A stretch of 64,000 nucleotides of DNA from Immundisolibacter sp049322795 (lineage in GTDB: Bacteria > Pseudomonadota > Gammaproteobacteria > Immundisolibacterales > Immundisolibacteraceae), in NCBI GenBank assembly GCA_049322795.1, contig JBMOQH010000005.1:62001-126000 (forward strand). Reading direction: 5' to 3'. The translations under genes and the position numbers were made by a program. This document shows positions 34,204 through 43,260 of the stretch, in pieces; within the stretch, counting starts at the first letter, position 1, and the number at the start of each line of letters is the position of its first letter. A model generated the notes under the pieces. That model had not been told where the DNA came from. It saw nothing but the letters and a program-made list of their open reading frames with translations, and ran no database searches.

Positions 34204-36237
34204 TCACGGTGACACCCCCGGCCGCGACACGCGCGCCTGCACGGCCACCGCGTCGTGGTTGATGTCCAGCCGCGGGCCCGGCGTCACGACAAAGGCGATG
34301 CGGGCACGCGCCGGCACCTGCACGGTCAGATCGAACGGCTCACGCCGTTTCGGCCCGGGCTCCAGCAGGCGTTCGAACACCGGCCGGCCGTCGACCAGGA
34401 CGCACGCGCCGGCGCCGTCGCCCTGGCCCTGGCGCGAAAAAGCGCCGCTGACGCGCAGCGGCCCGGCGGCGTGGCTGTGGAACGTGCGCACCGCCCACAC
34501 GGCGTCATCGCGCGTGCGCGCGGGATGCTGGGTATCGATACCCACCCGCAGCACCGGCCAGCGCGGATCGCCAAAAAAGTATTCCCAGCGCGAGGCGCGC
34601 TTTTGCAGGGACGCCGACGCCCCGACCGGCCCACCGCAGGGGTGGTCCGGGTCATCGGGCGGCGGCATGCGGTAGGCGTCGTAGGTCCAAGACGTCGACG
34701 GCGTGTCGACGTCGAAGTCGGCGCTCGCGTCGGCAAGCAGCGCGTCCGGCCGCGGTGCATCGATGCGCGTCGCCGCCCCTTGCAGATACTGGGGATGGTC
34801 GTTCAGCGTAAGCGTGCTGATGCCGGCCGCCAGCGGCCGCGTGGCGCCGACCATGTCGACCAGAACACCGTCCTGCGGCATGTCGACGCGGGCGGCCAGC
34901 GGCCCGTCCGGCGCCCACAGGACGTACGTGCGCTGGCCGGCGCGCTCGAACCGATACACGTGGGTGCGCGGATCGGTCGGTTCCCGGACGACTTCGGTGG
35001 CGCCGTCCAGCAGGCGGATTAGCGTGGCATAGGCGGCGAATGCCGGCGTCGGCGCGTAGCGCCCCAGCGGGTCGGCGTCCGCCCGCAGCAGCCCCATGCC
35101 CTGAAACTCCGCATAGTCGCGCAGCAGGTACCAGTACATGCGCTCGACACCGGCTTCGCGCAGCACTACCGCCATCCGCACCAGATACGCCGCCGTGGCC
35201 GCGCGGTCGGCGGCGCTGCGGGTGCCGGCGCCGGTGCCGAACTCGGTTACCCAGATTGGCGCTTCGCCGCCAGCCGCCCGCAGCCGCTGGCGCAGGTCGG
35301 CAATGTCTCTGCGGGCGCCCTCGGGATCGCCACGGTACGGGTGCACCGCCACCGCGTCCCAGTGTTTTTGGGCACCGTGAGCGATCAGCCCATCAAACCA
35401 CGGCATCGGCACCTTGACCGCTGCCCCGCCGACCACCGTGATGCCTGGCGCGGTCGCCTTGAGCTTTGCGTACGTGTCGGTCAGCAGCGCCGCGTAAATG
35501 CCGTCACGATCCAACTGACATGGGCCGGAGCAAAACGTGCCGTTGATCTCGTTCCACACCTCGACGGCGTGAAACTGAGCGCCATAACGCCGCAGCAACT
35601 CGGCGCCATAGTCCGCAAAGGCGGCACGCCCTGCCGGCGTGAATGGCGTCTTGCCGCTGTCGTAGTTGGAGTTGGCGAAGCTGAGCACCAGCAGCGGCTC
35701 GATGTGCGCCTGACGCAGCGCGGCCATGTAGCGCGCGTAGTGCGGCGGGTCGGCGTAGGTGCCGGGCTGAGGCTCGATCTGTTGCCAGTACTGCTCATCG
35801 CGCACGGTACCGATGCCGGCCCGCGCGATGGACGGCACGATGTCGAGCGCCCAGCCCTGCGCGAAATGGGTCATCACGCCGAATGTCCGGCTCAGAGGGA
35901 TGTCCTGCTCGATCACCGCGAAGGCGCGGCGCGGCGCGTTGGCGTCCGAGCCGGCCACCACCTCGTAATACCCGGGCGGCAGCACCGGGAGCACGAGCTC
36001 GGTCCGCGACACCGGCACGGCGAGCCGCTGGCGTTCCGTACCCTGCCAGTCGACGATTCGCAGCGGCACGTCGACCGCCTGCCCGAGGCTTAGCCGGGCC
36101 TGCTCGTGCGGTCCGTAAACGGCGGGACTGCGATCCAAGGTGAACTCCCCGGCGCCGTGGCTGACCATCGAAACGGCGGCGGCCAGCACCGCAACGGCGC
36201 CGCATGCCGCTTGCCGGCGACAGCCGGCGCTAGTCAT
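34204..36237 (-). CDS. Secreted clan GH-A glycoside hydrolase (GH39/GH5-like)
   Basis: A 677-residue protein with an N-terminal signal peptide (hydrophobic stretch about residues 10-28, then SHGAGEF). A beta-sandwich-like region (about 30-110) precedes a TIM-barrel domain whose acid/base is Glu230 in VEVWNEING and nucleophile Glu332 in IWVTEFGTG, the WNE/TEFG pair typical of clan GH-A. A C-terminal region of about 150 residues looks like a carbohydrate-binding sandwich. It overlaps the Wzc-like gene by 8 bp and is thus part of the export operon. Such hydrolases trim or release exported polysaccharide in the periplasm or outside. Substrate is unknown. Confidence 0.78.
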   Translation of the reverse strand: MTSAGCRRQAACGAVAVLAAAVSMVSHGAGEFTLDRSPAVYGPHEQARLSLGQAVDVPLRIVDWQGTERQRLAVPVSRTELVLPVLPPGYYEVVAGSDANAPRRAFAVIEQDIPLSRTFGVMTHFAQGWALDIVPSIARAGIGTVRDEQYWQQIEPQPGTYADPPHYARYMAALRQAHIEPLLVLSFANSNYDSGKTPFTPAGRAAFADYGAELLRRYGAQFHAVEVWNEINGTFCSGPCQLDRDGIYAALLTDTYAKLKATAPGITVVGGAAVKVPMPWFDGLIAHGAQKHWDAVAVHPYRGDPEGARRDIADLRQRLRAAGGEAPIWVTEFGTGAGTRSAADRAATAAYLVRMAVVLREAGVERMYWYLLRDYAEFQGMGLLRADADPLGRYAPTPAFAAYATLIRLLDGATEVVREPTDPRTHVYRFERAGQRTYVLWAPDGPLAARVDMPQDGVLVDMVGATRPLAAGISTLTLNDHPQYLQGAATRIDAPRPDALLADASADFDVDTPSTSWTYDAYRMPPPDDPDHPCGGPVGASASLQKRASRWEYFFGDPRWPVLRVGIDTQHPARTRDDAVWAVRTFHSHAAGPLRVSGAFSRQGQGDGAGACVLVDGRPVFERLLEPGPKRREPFDLTVQVPARARIAFVVTPGPRLDINHDAVAVQARVSRPGVSP

Positions 36238-38461
36238 TCGTGGCGGCTCCCGTAGCCCGCCAGGGCAAGGCGCTCAGGCGGCCGCGGCCCGGCTCCATGT
36301 CCGGGTAGTAAGCGCTCAGACCATGGCCGTAGGCGGGTACCTCGTCGCGCTGGCGCGCGGCGTTCAAAACTACGTGCAGGGGCGTCGCGCAGGCGCGCTC
36401 GAGCAATGCGTAAGCTTCCGCGGCGCTCGCACAGGAGGTCCGGCCGGCGCGCACCAGCAGCACGGTGGCGTCCACCGCGCAGGCCAGCACCTGCGCATCG
36501 ACCACCGCCAGCAGCGGCGACGAGTCGAGGAGCACCACGTCGAAGTCGCGCCGCAGCATGGCCAGCAGCGCCTCGAATCGTTCGGAGGTCAGCAGCACTC
36601 CGGGATCCGCATGCACGCGCCCGGCCGGCAGCACTTGAAGCGTTGACGCTGGATCGGTGTACAGCGGCGGCGGCCGGTTGTCGGTGGCGCCAAACCAGTC
36701 GCCGAGACCCGACGCGGCCACTACCCCGGCCGCGGTGTGCAAGGTCGGCTTGCGCAGGTTCAGATCAACCGCCACCACCCGGCGCCCCGTGCCCGCCAGC
36801 AATCGACCAAGTGCCAGCAGGGTGCTGGTTTTGCCCTCGCCCGGCAGTGGCGACGTGAACAGCACCACCCGGGGTGGGTGGTGCAGGTCGTTCAGTCCCA
36901 GCTGGGTATGGATGCGCCGCAGCGCCTCGCTGTATTCCGAATGCGGCGCGCGCAGCACCCAGCGCGGTGGCGGCACGGGGCCGGCCCACCGGTTTCGGAC
37001 GAGCGGCAGCGACCCCAGCGGCGGCGTGCCCAGGAGCCGCTCGAGGCTGGCGCGGGTGCGCACCGTGCGATCCATGCCCTCGCGCAGCAGCGCCAGCATG
37101 ACGCCGATCAGCAAGGCCGTGGCGGCCGCAATGAGCTGCAACAGCCGCGCATTGGGAAACGACGGCGCCAAGGGCGGGGTGGCGCGCGAGATGACGCGCG
37201 CGTCCGCCAGCACGTGCGAGCTCTGGGCAGCCGTTTCCTTGGTGCGGGTCAGGAAGGTCTCGAGAAGGAGCCGGCTGGTCTCGGCGTCGCGTTCGAGCTG
37301 GCGCAGGCGGACATCGTTGGCGCCCTGTTTGCCCGCCTTCGAGCGCAGGGTGTCGAGGCCGGCCGCGATGGCGTTCTCGCGGGCTCGCGCCACGGCCGCC
37401 TCATTGCGAAGCGTGCTGATCACTTTGGCGACCTCGGCAGTGATCGCCTTGTCGGTTTCCCACAATTGGGCCTTGGCCGCCACCATCCGCGGGTGCGACG
37501 GACCGTACTGCTCCGCCAGATCCGCGATGTCACGTTGCAGAGTGGCCTGCTGCTGACGCAGCGTGAGGATCAGCGGCGAATCGAGCACATCACCGGGCGC
37601 GTCCCGGTTCGGCCCGCGGACCAGCTTCTCGATCTCGCCCAGACGGGCCTCGGCGGCGGCTCGCTCGGCACGGGCCTGCACCAGCTGGGCCGACAGTTCC
37701 GAGGCTTCCTCATCGCCCAGGCGCTCGGTATTGGCGCCGCGCAGCAGGCCGGTGCTGGCGCGATAGGCTTCGACCGCCGCCTCGCGATCGCGCACGTCCG
37801 CCTCGAGCTCACGGCTGCGTGCCGCCAACCAGCGCTGCGCGACGTCGGTCGTCTCCCGCTTGGTGTCGATCTGCAGTTCGAGGTACTGCTCGGCCACTGC
37901 GTTGGCCAGACCGGCGGCCTTCTCCGGCGTGCTGGCATGGGCCGTCAGGGAGATGACCCGCGATCGGCCAAGCGGCACGACCTCCAGGCGACCCAGCAGA
38001 ACCTTCGCCGCGAGGTTGCGCTGCTGAGCCGGTGTCAGTTCCGGGACCACCTCGTCTGGACTGTCACGGCCAAGCAGCGGCGCCCACCAGGGGGGCTCTG
38101 GGCGCACCAGACTGGGGTTGAACTCGGGGTCGCCGACCAGGCCCAGCGTATCGACGACGCGCAGCGCCAGGTCGAACGAGCGCAGCACGTACACCTCGCT
38201 GGCGGCGCCCTCGGCGTCGCCGCGCAGCGCCGACGCCACTGCCTGTACGTCCAGCACCGGTGGTTCGGGTGCGATCATCACCTGGGCGTCGGCCGTGTAC
38301 ACCGGCGACAGGCGGGCGATGAGCGCCCGCGCCGCCACCAGGGCGATGCCCACCGTGACCAGAATGATCCACTTGCGGCGCCACAGCACGCCCGGTAGCT
38401 GTCCGAGGTCGAAGTCACGCTCTGGCGCAACGCTTGGCGAGTGCACGGTCAGTTGTTGCAT
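36230..38461 (-). CDS. Wzc/GumC-like chain-length regulator fused to a BY-kinase-type ATPase
   Basis: A 743-residue protein with an N-terminal Wzz domain flanked by membrane helices (about 28-50 and 440-460), a long coiled coil between them, and a cytoplasmic ATPase domain. The Walker A motif is SPLPGEGKTST near residue 540, Walker A' is VVAVDLNLRKPTLH and Walker B is VVLLDSSPLLAV near 638. The C-terminus carries only a few tyrosines (AYGHGLSAYYPD), fewer than classical Wzc, so tyrosine autophosphorylation may be reduced. It controls chain length and couples polymerisation to export with the Wza-like protein encoded just upstream. Confidence 0.87.
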   Translation of the reverse strand: MQQLTVHSPSVAPERDFDLGQLPGVLWRRKWIILVTVGIALVAARALIARLSPVYTADAQVMIAPEPPVLDVQAVASALRGDAEGAASEVYVLRSFDLALRVVDTLGLVGDPEFNPSLVRPEPPWWAPLLGRDSPDEVVPELTPAQQRNLAAKVLLGRLEVVPLGRSRVISLTAHASTPEKAAGLANAVAEQYLELQIDTKRETTDVAQRWLAARSRELEADVRDREAAVEAYRASTGLLRGANTERLGDEEASELSAQLVQARAERAAAEARLGEIEKLVRGPNRDAPGDVLDSPLILTLRQQQATLQRDIADLAEQYGPSHPRMVAAKAQLWETDKAITAEVAKVISTLRNEAAVARARENAIAAGLDTLRSKAGKQGANDVRLRQLERDAETSRLLLETFLTRTKETAAQSSHVLADARVISRATPPLAPSFPNARLLQLIAAATALLIGVMLALLREGMDRTVRTRASLERLLGTPPLGSLPLVRNRWAGPVPPPRWVLRAPHSEYSEALRRIHTQLGLNDLHHPPRVVLFTSPLPGEGKTSTLLALGRLLAGTGRRVVAVDLNLRKPTLHTAAGVVAASGLGDWFGATDNRPPPLYTDPASTLQVLPAGRVHADPGVLLTSERFEALLAMLRRDFDVVLLDSSPLLAVVDAQVLACAVDATVLLVRAGRTSCASAAEAYALLERACATPLHVVLNAARQRDEVPAYGHGLSAYYPDMEPGRGRLSALPWRATGAATND

Positions 38462-38476
38462 GACGCCTCCCGGGCG

Positions 38477-39058
38477 TTAAAAGAACCGCTCCGGAATTTC
38501 AAGGATGTCGCCGGGCAGCACCGGTGCGTCCGGCGGCGCCTTCTCGCGCGACTGTTGGCCACCCACCGTCCGGGTGATGTAGGCATGGCCCTGTTTGGCG
38601 CGGTAGGTGTAGCCGCCGGCCAGGGCCGCCGCACTTCTTACATTGATACCGGCGGCGTACGGGTAACTGCCGGGCGCCTTGACCTCGCCCAGGATGAAGA
38701 ACGGCCGGTACTGCAAGACCTCCACGCTCACCTTCGGATCGACCAGATAGTCGGGCGACAGGGCACCGGCAATGGCAGCCGCGAGCGCCGCCGGCGTCTT
38801 TCCGGTCGCCTCGACGGCGCCGATCAAGGGCAGCGATACGGTGCCGCTGGTGCTGACGTTGAAGTCGCCCGACAGGTCGGTCTGGCCGAACACCACCACC
38901 CGCACCCCGTCACCGGGCCCGAGCGTGTAGTGGCCAAGCGGATCGCCCGCCGGGGTGCCGGCTGCGGCCAGGGTACTGACCATCAGAAGCCACGCGCCCA
39001 GCGTCAGAATGCCCAGCCGGCGATGCCTGCGGCGGGCGGTGTCAGTACTGCAGGACAA
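38477..39058 (-). CDS. Wza-like polysaccharide export protein
   Basis: A periplasmic/outer-membrane export protein of about 193 residues, with signal peptide (LGILTLGAWLLMVSTLAAAG), the poly_export domain beginning YTLGPGDGVRVVVFGQTDLSGDFNVS, and an SLBB-like part with FFILGEVKAPGSYPYAAGINVRSAAALAGG. I place the start at a TTG at 39058 with a GGAG box upstream; the longer ATG frame would run 130 bp into the barrel gene and adds an unlikely N-terminus. No lipobox cysteine is visible after the signal, so it may not be a lipoprotein, in contrast to E. coli Wza. Confidence 0.8.
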   Translation of the reverse strand: MSCSTDTARRRHRRLGILTLGAWLLMVSTLAAAGTPAGDPLGHYTLGPGDGVRVVVFGQTDLSGDFNVSTSGTVSLPLIGAVEATGKTPAALAAAIAGALSPDYLVDPKVSVEVLQYRPFFILGEVKAPGSYPYAAGINVRSAAALAGGYTYRAKQGHAYITRTVGGQQSREKAPPDAPVLPGDILEIPERFF

Positions 39059-40424
39059 CGGTCTGCTCCACGAAGGTTTGGGTGAAATCGCGCCCGCCGC
39101 CACTGCCATCCTGCTGGCGGCGCACCAGCTGCAGGCGCAGTTGCAGGCGCCGGTTGGCCATGTAGTTGGCACCAAAGCTGGACTGCCAGAGGGTCTCCCG
39201 TCGCTCGGAGCCGTCGTACCGCCGCCCCGTGTAGCGACCGCTGGCCACCAGCAGCAGGTTGCGCAGCAGCTCGTGCTCGAGCTCCAGCGCGACGTCGGTC
39301 GACAGGTAACCCGACGCGCCCGGGTCGATACTTTCCTGAACCGAACGCTGTCCCTGCAGGTGCAGCGTGCTCAGCGGGGTGATGTTCCAGGACAGATCAG
39401 CGCCGAATCCGATCCCCGTGTTGTCCTCGAAATCCGCTGCCTCATAGCGCTGCCGGTAGTAGCCGACGAAGACACTGCCGAAGATCAGGTCCGTCAGCTC
39501 GAGATTCAGACCCAGGTCCGCCTCGTACCCGGACGAGTCGCGGTTGATGCCGGTCGGCCCCAGTACGTCGTAGTCCTGCGCGGTGTGGGCACCGCGGACA
39601 AACACGCCGTAACCGGGCCACACCGAATACCGCAGCTGACCCTCGCCACGCACTGCCTGGCGATTCCGGTCATCCCCAAGCAGCGTGCCCGGCGGCAGGC
39701 CCACGGCATCCACCGCATCGAACTGGTAATCGCGCCACTCGCCGCCCAGGCGCGCCTCGAAGCGACCGAACGGATGCGCCCAGCCGAGATTCGCCTCGGC
39801 AACCTGGTACTGGCTCTGTTCCGCCCCGACGGTGCTGTCCGGCGATGCGCGGTCCTCGTGCTGGCTCGAGACGGACGTGCCGCCGAAAACGGATGACGCC
39901 CGCCCGAGATCCAGCCGCCCTTCGGCAAAGGCCTGCCAGTCGTCGTAGTTTTCGCTGGAAAAGTCCTGATGCCGGCCGCTGGACAAGTTGGCGCCCGCCC
40001 TGAGGGCATGCCGCGTCCAGTCCGAACGCAGCTCGACCCGCGGCGCCAACACGGTGACGAAATCGGCGTCGGTGCGTTCCTCGCGGGCGAACAGGTTGTC
40101 GTTGTAGCCGAGCCGCAGGTCGGCGCGGGCGGAGAGCAGGAAGGCACGGATCCGCAATCCCAGCGGATCGAGCTCAGGCCGGGCTCGGGTGCGCGGCGTG
40201 ACCGAGCGCGCCTCCTCAGGTCTGCGCCGAATGTCCGGCTGCCGGGTATCGAGCGCCGGCTGACGCAGCTCCGGCGCCAGTTCGACCGCCGCCGCGGGCG
40301 CAGCCATCAGCAGCGCCTTGAAGACGCCGCTTGCCGCGGCGAGCCGCAGGAAGTCGCCGCGCGTTGAGCCGCGCATTGCCAGACCGTCGCCGAATCTCAT
40401 GCAAGTGATTTCAGCAAATGCCAT
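39042..40424 (-). CDS. Outer-membrane beta-barrel protein of the exopolysaccharide locus
   Basis: A 460-residue protein with a probable signal sequence (GVFKALLMAAPAAAVELAP) and then a long alternation of aromatic and charged strands typical of outer-membrane barrels, ending in the aromatic-terminated strand EQTVVLQY. It resembles the barrel proteins found with Wza/Wzc export systems, where they probably help the polymer across the outer membrane. It is the first gene of the minus-strand operon. The exact start is uncertain; ATG codons at 40400 and 40376 are alternatives that place the signal peptide nearer the N-terminus. Confidence 0.75.
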   Translation of the reverse strand: MAFAEITCMRFGDGLAMRGSTRGDFLRLAAASGVFKALLMAAPAAAVELAPELRQPALDTRQPDIRRRPEEARSVTPRTRARPELDPLGLRIRAFLLSARADLRLGYNDNLFAREERTDADFVTVLAPRVELRSDWTRHALRAGANLSSGRHQDFSSENYDDWQAFAEGRLDLGRASSVFGGTSVSSQHEDRASPDSTVGAEQSQYQVAEANLGWAHPFGRFEARLGGEWRDYQFDAVDAVGLPPGTLLGDDRNRQAVRGEGQLRYSVWPGYGVFVRGAHTAQDYDVLGPTGINRDSSGYEADLGLNLELTDLIFGSVFVGYYRQRYEAADFEDNTGIGFGADLSWNITPLSTLHLQGQRSVQESIDPGASGYLSTDVALELEHELLRNLLLVASGRYTGRRYDGSERRETLWQSSFGANYMANRRLQLRLQLVRRQQDGSGGGRDFTQTFVEQTVVLQY

Positions 40425-40647
40425 GCCACCCGCCGGTGGCAGATGCTGATTCGCGTCGGATCAGGCCGCCCCGTTCCCGAGCCAGTCCGTAGCGCGCCCG
40501 GGCGTGGAAGCGTGACCTCCCGGGCCGTTTCAGACGAACACCCGCCATGCAAACGCCGCAAAAACGCACGCGGCCGATGGCGCGGCGGCGCCGCGACAGG
40601 CTGTTTCCTTAGAATATTCGCCCTGCCCCTGCACCCCGGTACCCAAC

Positions 40648-41343
40648 ATGACCGCCACCCTGATCCTGATCCGCCACGGCCGCTCGCTGTGGAACGAGCA
40701 AAACCGCTTTACCGGCTGGGTGGACGTGCCGCTCATGGAGCGCGGCTGGCAGGAGGCGGAGGCCGCCGGGCAACGGCTGGCCGGGTATCGGATCGACGCC
40801 GCCTACACCTCGCACCTGCAGCGGGCAATCTGCACCCTGCAGGTGGTGCTGCGCGCCAACCAGGGCGGGCGCACGCCGATCTTCATCCCGGCCCCCGACA
40901 CGGTGCCGCGCGAGAGCTACCAGCCGAACGACAGCGAATTCCCGGCCTACCTGCACGTGACGGCGCTGGCCGAGCGCCACTACGGCGACCTGCAGGGCCT
41001 GAACAAGGACGAGGTGCTGGCGCAGTATGGCGAGGAGCAGTTCGTGAAATGGCGCCGCGGCTACGACACCCCACCGCCGAATGGCGAGAGCCTGAAGGAC
41101 ACCGTGGCGCGCGCCCTGCCCTATTTCGACGCCGAGATCCGCCCGCGCCTGGTGCGCGGCGAGACGGTGCTGATCTCCGCCCACGGCAACTCGCTGCGGG
41201 CGCTGACCAAGGAGCTGGAAGGCATCTCGGACCAGGACATCATCAAGCTGGAAATCCCGACCGGCGTGCCGATCGTCTACCGCCTGGACGTGGACGGCGA
41301 CCGCCTGACGATCGTCGACAAGCAGGTGCTCGACGCCGGCTGA
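40648..41343 (+). CDS. gpmA: 2,3-bisphosphoglycerate-dependent phosphoglycerate mutase
   Basis: A 231-residue histidine-phosphatase-superfamily enzyme of glycolysis and gluconeogenesis that interconverts 3- and 2-phosphoglycerate. The phosphohistidine is His10 in LILIRHGRSLWN; FTGWVDVPL, the HYGDLQGLNK segment and the second catalytic histidine in ISAHGNSLRAL are all present. Length matches the cofactor-dependent family. The 223-bp gap before it separates it from the divergent polysaccharide export operon and probably holds promoters for both. It is followed after 7 bp by a transporter gene. Confidence 0.95.
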   Translation: MTATLILIRHGRSLWNEQNRFTGWVDVPLMERGWQEAEAAGQRLAGYRIDAAYTSHLQRAICTLQVVLRANQGGRTPIFIPAPDTVPRESYQPNDSEFPAYLHVTALAERHYGDLQGLNKDEVLAQYGEEQFVKWRRGYDTPPPNGESLKDTVARALPYFDAEIRPRLVRGETVLISAHGNSLRALTKELEGISDQDIIKLEIPTGVPIVYRLDVDGDRLTIVDKQVLDAG

Positions 41344-41350
41344 GCGCGTC

Positions 41351-42520
41351 ATGAAGCGCCCTGCCCTGCCGCGCACGGTGTGGGTGCTCGGCTTCGCCTC
41401 GCTGCTGAACGACACGGCGAGCGAGATGATCATGCCGCTGCTGCCGGTGTTCCTGACTGCCACGCTCGGGGCCGCGCCGGCGGCGGTCGGCCTGATCGAA
41501 GGTCTGGCCACGGCGGCGTCGAGCGCGCTGCAGATCGTGTCGGGGCGCCTGGCGGATCGCGGCGTCAGCACCCGCCGGCTGGTGCTCGGCGGCTACGGCG
41601 TGTCGAACCTGGTGCGCCCGCTGATTGCGCTCGCCTGGGCCTGGCCGGTGGTGCTGCTGCTGCGCTTTGCCGACCGCATCGGCAAGGGCCTGCGCACCGC
41701 GCCGCGCGACGCGCTGCTCGCCGCGTCGGTGGCCGGCCCGCACCGCGGCGCCGTGTTCGGCTTTCACCGCGCCATGGACCACGGCGGTGCCATGCTGGGG
41801 CCGCTGTTGGCGTTCGCCCTGCTGCAATGGGGATACAGCACGCCGCAGGTGTTCGCCGCCTCGGTGGTGCCGGGCGTGCTGGTGCTGCTGTGCCTGGGCT
41901 TTGGCTTGCGCCGATCGCCACCGGCGGCTCCCCAGCCGCCCGCCCGGCTGCGCTGGAACGCGCTCGACAGATCGGTCCGGGGCCTCATCGGCGCCGCCGG
42001 CCTGCTGGCGCTGGCCAACGTGCCGGATGCGTTTCTGGTGCTGTGGGCCTTCCAGGGCGGCATTCAGGTGGCGTGGTTGCCGCTGCTGTGGGCGGCTGCG
42101 CATGCGGTCCGCTCGGCGGTCTCGATCCCGGCCGGGCGACTGTCGGACAAGCTTGGGCGCCAGCCGGTGATGACCGGTGGCTGGCTGATCCGCGCCGCGC
42201 TGCTGGTCATCATGGGCAGCGTGGCTCAGGACGGCCCCATGCTGTGGGCCCTGTTCCTCGCCTATGCCGGCGCCACCGCCTGTACGGAAGGCGCCGAGCG
42301 GGCCCTGATCGGCGACCATGCGCCCACGGAGCAGAAAGGCACCGCGTTTGGCATCTACCACCTGGTGTCGGGGCTGCTGGTGCTGCCCGGCGCGGTGCTG
42401 TTCGGCGCCATCTGGCAGACCCTGGGTCAGGGCAGCGCGTTTGCCACCGCCGCGGCATTGACGGCGCTGGGTGTCGGCATCTTCACCTGGCGGGTCAGGC
42501 GGCCAGCGCTCGCGGGCTGA
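41351..42520 (+). CDS. MFS transporter
   Basis: A 389-residue major facilitator with about twelve hydrophobic segments. The loop between helices 2 and 3 reads GRLADRGVSTRRLVLGG and the equivalent second-half loop is GRLSDKLGRQPVMTGG, the family signature repeats. SLLNDTASEMIMPLLPVFL at the N-terminus is characteristic of one MFS subgroup seen in proteobacteria. Start ATG lies seven bases after gpmA. The substrate cannot be read from sequence. Confidence 0.85.
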   Translation: MKRPALPRTVWVLGFASLLNDTASEMIMPLLPVFLTATLGAAPAAVGLIEGLATAASSALQIVSGRLADRGVSTRRLVLGGYGVSNLVRPLIALAWAWPVVLLLRFADRIGKGLRTAPRDALLAASVAGPHRGAVFGFHRAMDHGGAMLGPLLAFALLQWGYSTPQVFAASVVPGVLVLLCLGFGLRRSPPAAPQPPARLRWNALDRSVRGLIGAAGLLALANVPDAFLVLWAFQGGIQVAWLPLLWAAAHAVRSAVSIPAGRLSDKLGRQPVMTGGWLIRAALLVIMGSVAQDGPMLWALFLAYAGATACTEGAERALIGDHAPTEQKGTAFGIYHLVSGLLVLPGAVLFGAIWQTLGQGSAFATAAALTALGVGIFTWRVRRPALAG

Positions 42521-42657
42521 TTCCCGGGAGGACGCTGAAAACTTCCGCCCATGGAATGCTGCCGATCGTGGCGCCCGTGAAATGCGCCACCGATCAAGGG
42601 CCGCGGCCCTGGCTGGTCGCCAAGGCATCCTGCCAGGAAGAAACCGCCGGCACCGCC

Positions 42658-43200
42658 TCACGCTCCCGGCTGCGTACCCGCCAGCATGGCGTGATGGATT
42701 TCCGGCTCGAAACCGAACTGGCGCATGTCCGTCATGCGCTGCGGGTACAGCACGCCGTCCAGGTGGTCGCACTCGTGCTGCACCACGCGGGCGTGAAAGC
42801 CGCTCGCCTCGCGCTCGATCAAATGTCCCCGCTCGTCGAGGCCGTGGTAGCGGATGGCGCGTGGCCGCGGCACCAGGCCACGCAGGCCGGGCACGCTGAG
42901 GCAGCCCTCCCAGCCCTCCTCGGGCGTCGGGTCCAGCACCTCGATCACCGGGTTGATCAGCACCGTACGCGGCACCGGATCGGCCTGCGGATAGCGTGGG
43001 TTGTGCGTGACACCGAACACCACCACGCGCACCGACACGCCGATCTGCGGCGCCGCGAGACCCGCGCCGCTGCACCCCGCCATGGTGTCGAGCATGTCCT
43101 GGATCAGCGCCGCCACCGCCGGGTCGCGCACGTCCTCGATGCGCTGCGCGGTCCGCGCGAGGCGCGGATCGCCCATCCGCAGTACTTCCCGAATTGCCAT
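42658..43200 (-). CDS. def: Peptide deformylase
   Basis: A 180-residue metalloenzyme that removes the formyl group from new proteins. All three motifs are present: GAGLAAPQ (45-52), EGCLS with Cys100, and QHECDH with His142, Glu143 and His146 binding the metal. I start it at MAIREVLRMGDPRL with a GGAGA box upstream rather than at the longer frame. It is not next to fmt, so it may be a second, stand-alone def. Confidence 0.93.
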   Translation of the reverse strand: MAIREVLRMGDPRLARTAQRIEDVRDPAVAALIQDMLDTMAGCSGAGLAAPQIGVSVRVVVFGVTHNPRYPQADPVPRTVLINPVIEVLDPTPEEGWEGCLSVPGLRGLVPRPRAIRYHGLDERGHLIEREASGFHARVVQHECDHLDGVLYPQRMTDMRQFGFEPEIHHAMLAGTQPGA

Positions 43201-43260
43201 CGTTGTCTCCGCTTTGGGGCGCCGTGTGCGCAAGCGTAGCGCTGCCCTGCGGGGATGACA

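Noticed and set aside
42530..42657. Possible fourth copy of the hairpin repeat, starting GCTGAAAACTTCCG
   Set aside because: Only the first 15 or so bases resemble the repeat; the following palindromes differ, so I could not support it as a family member.
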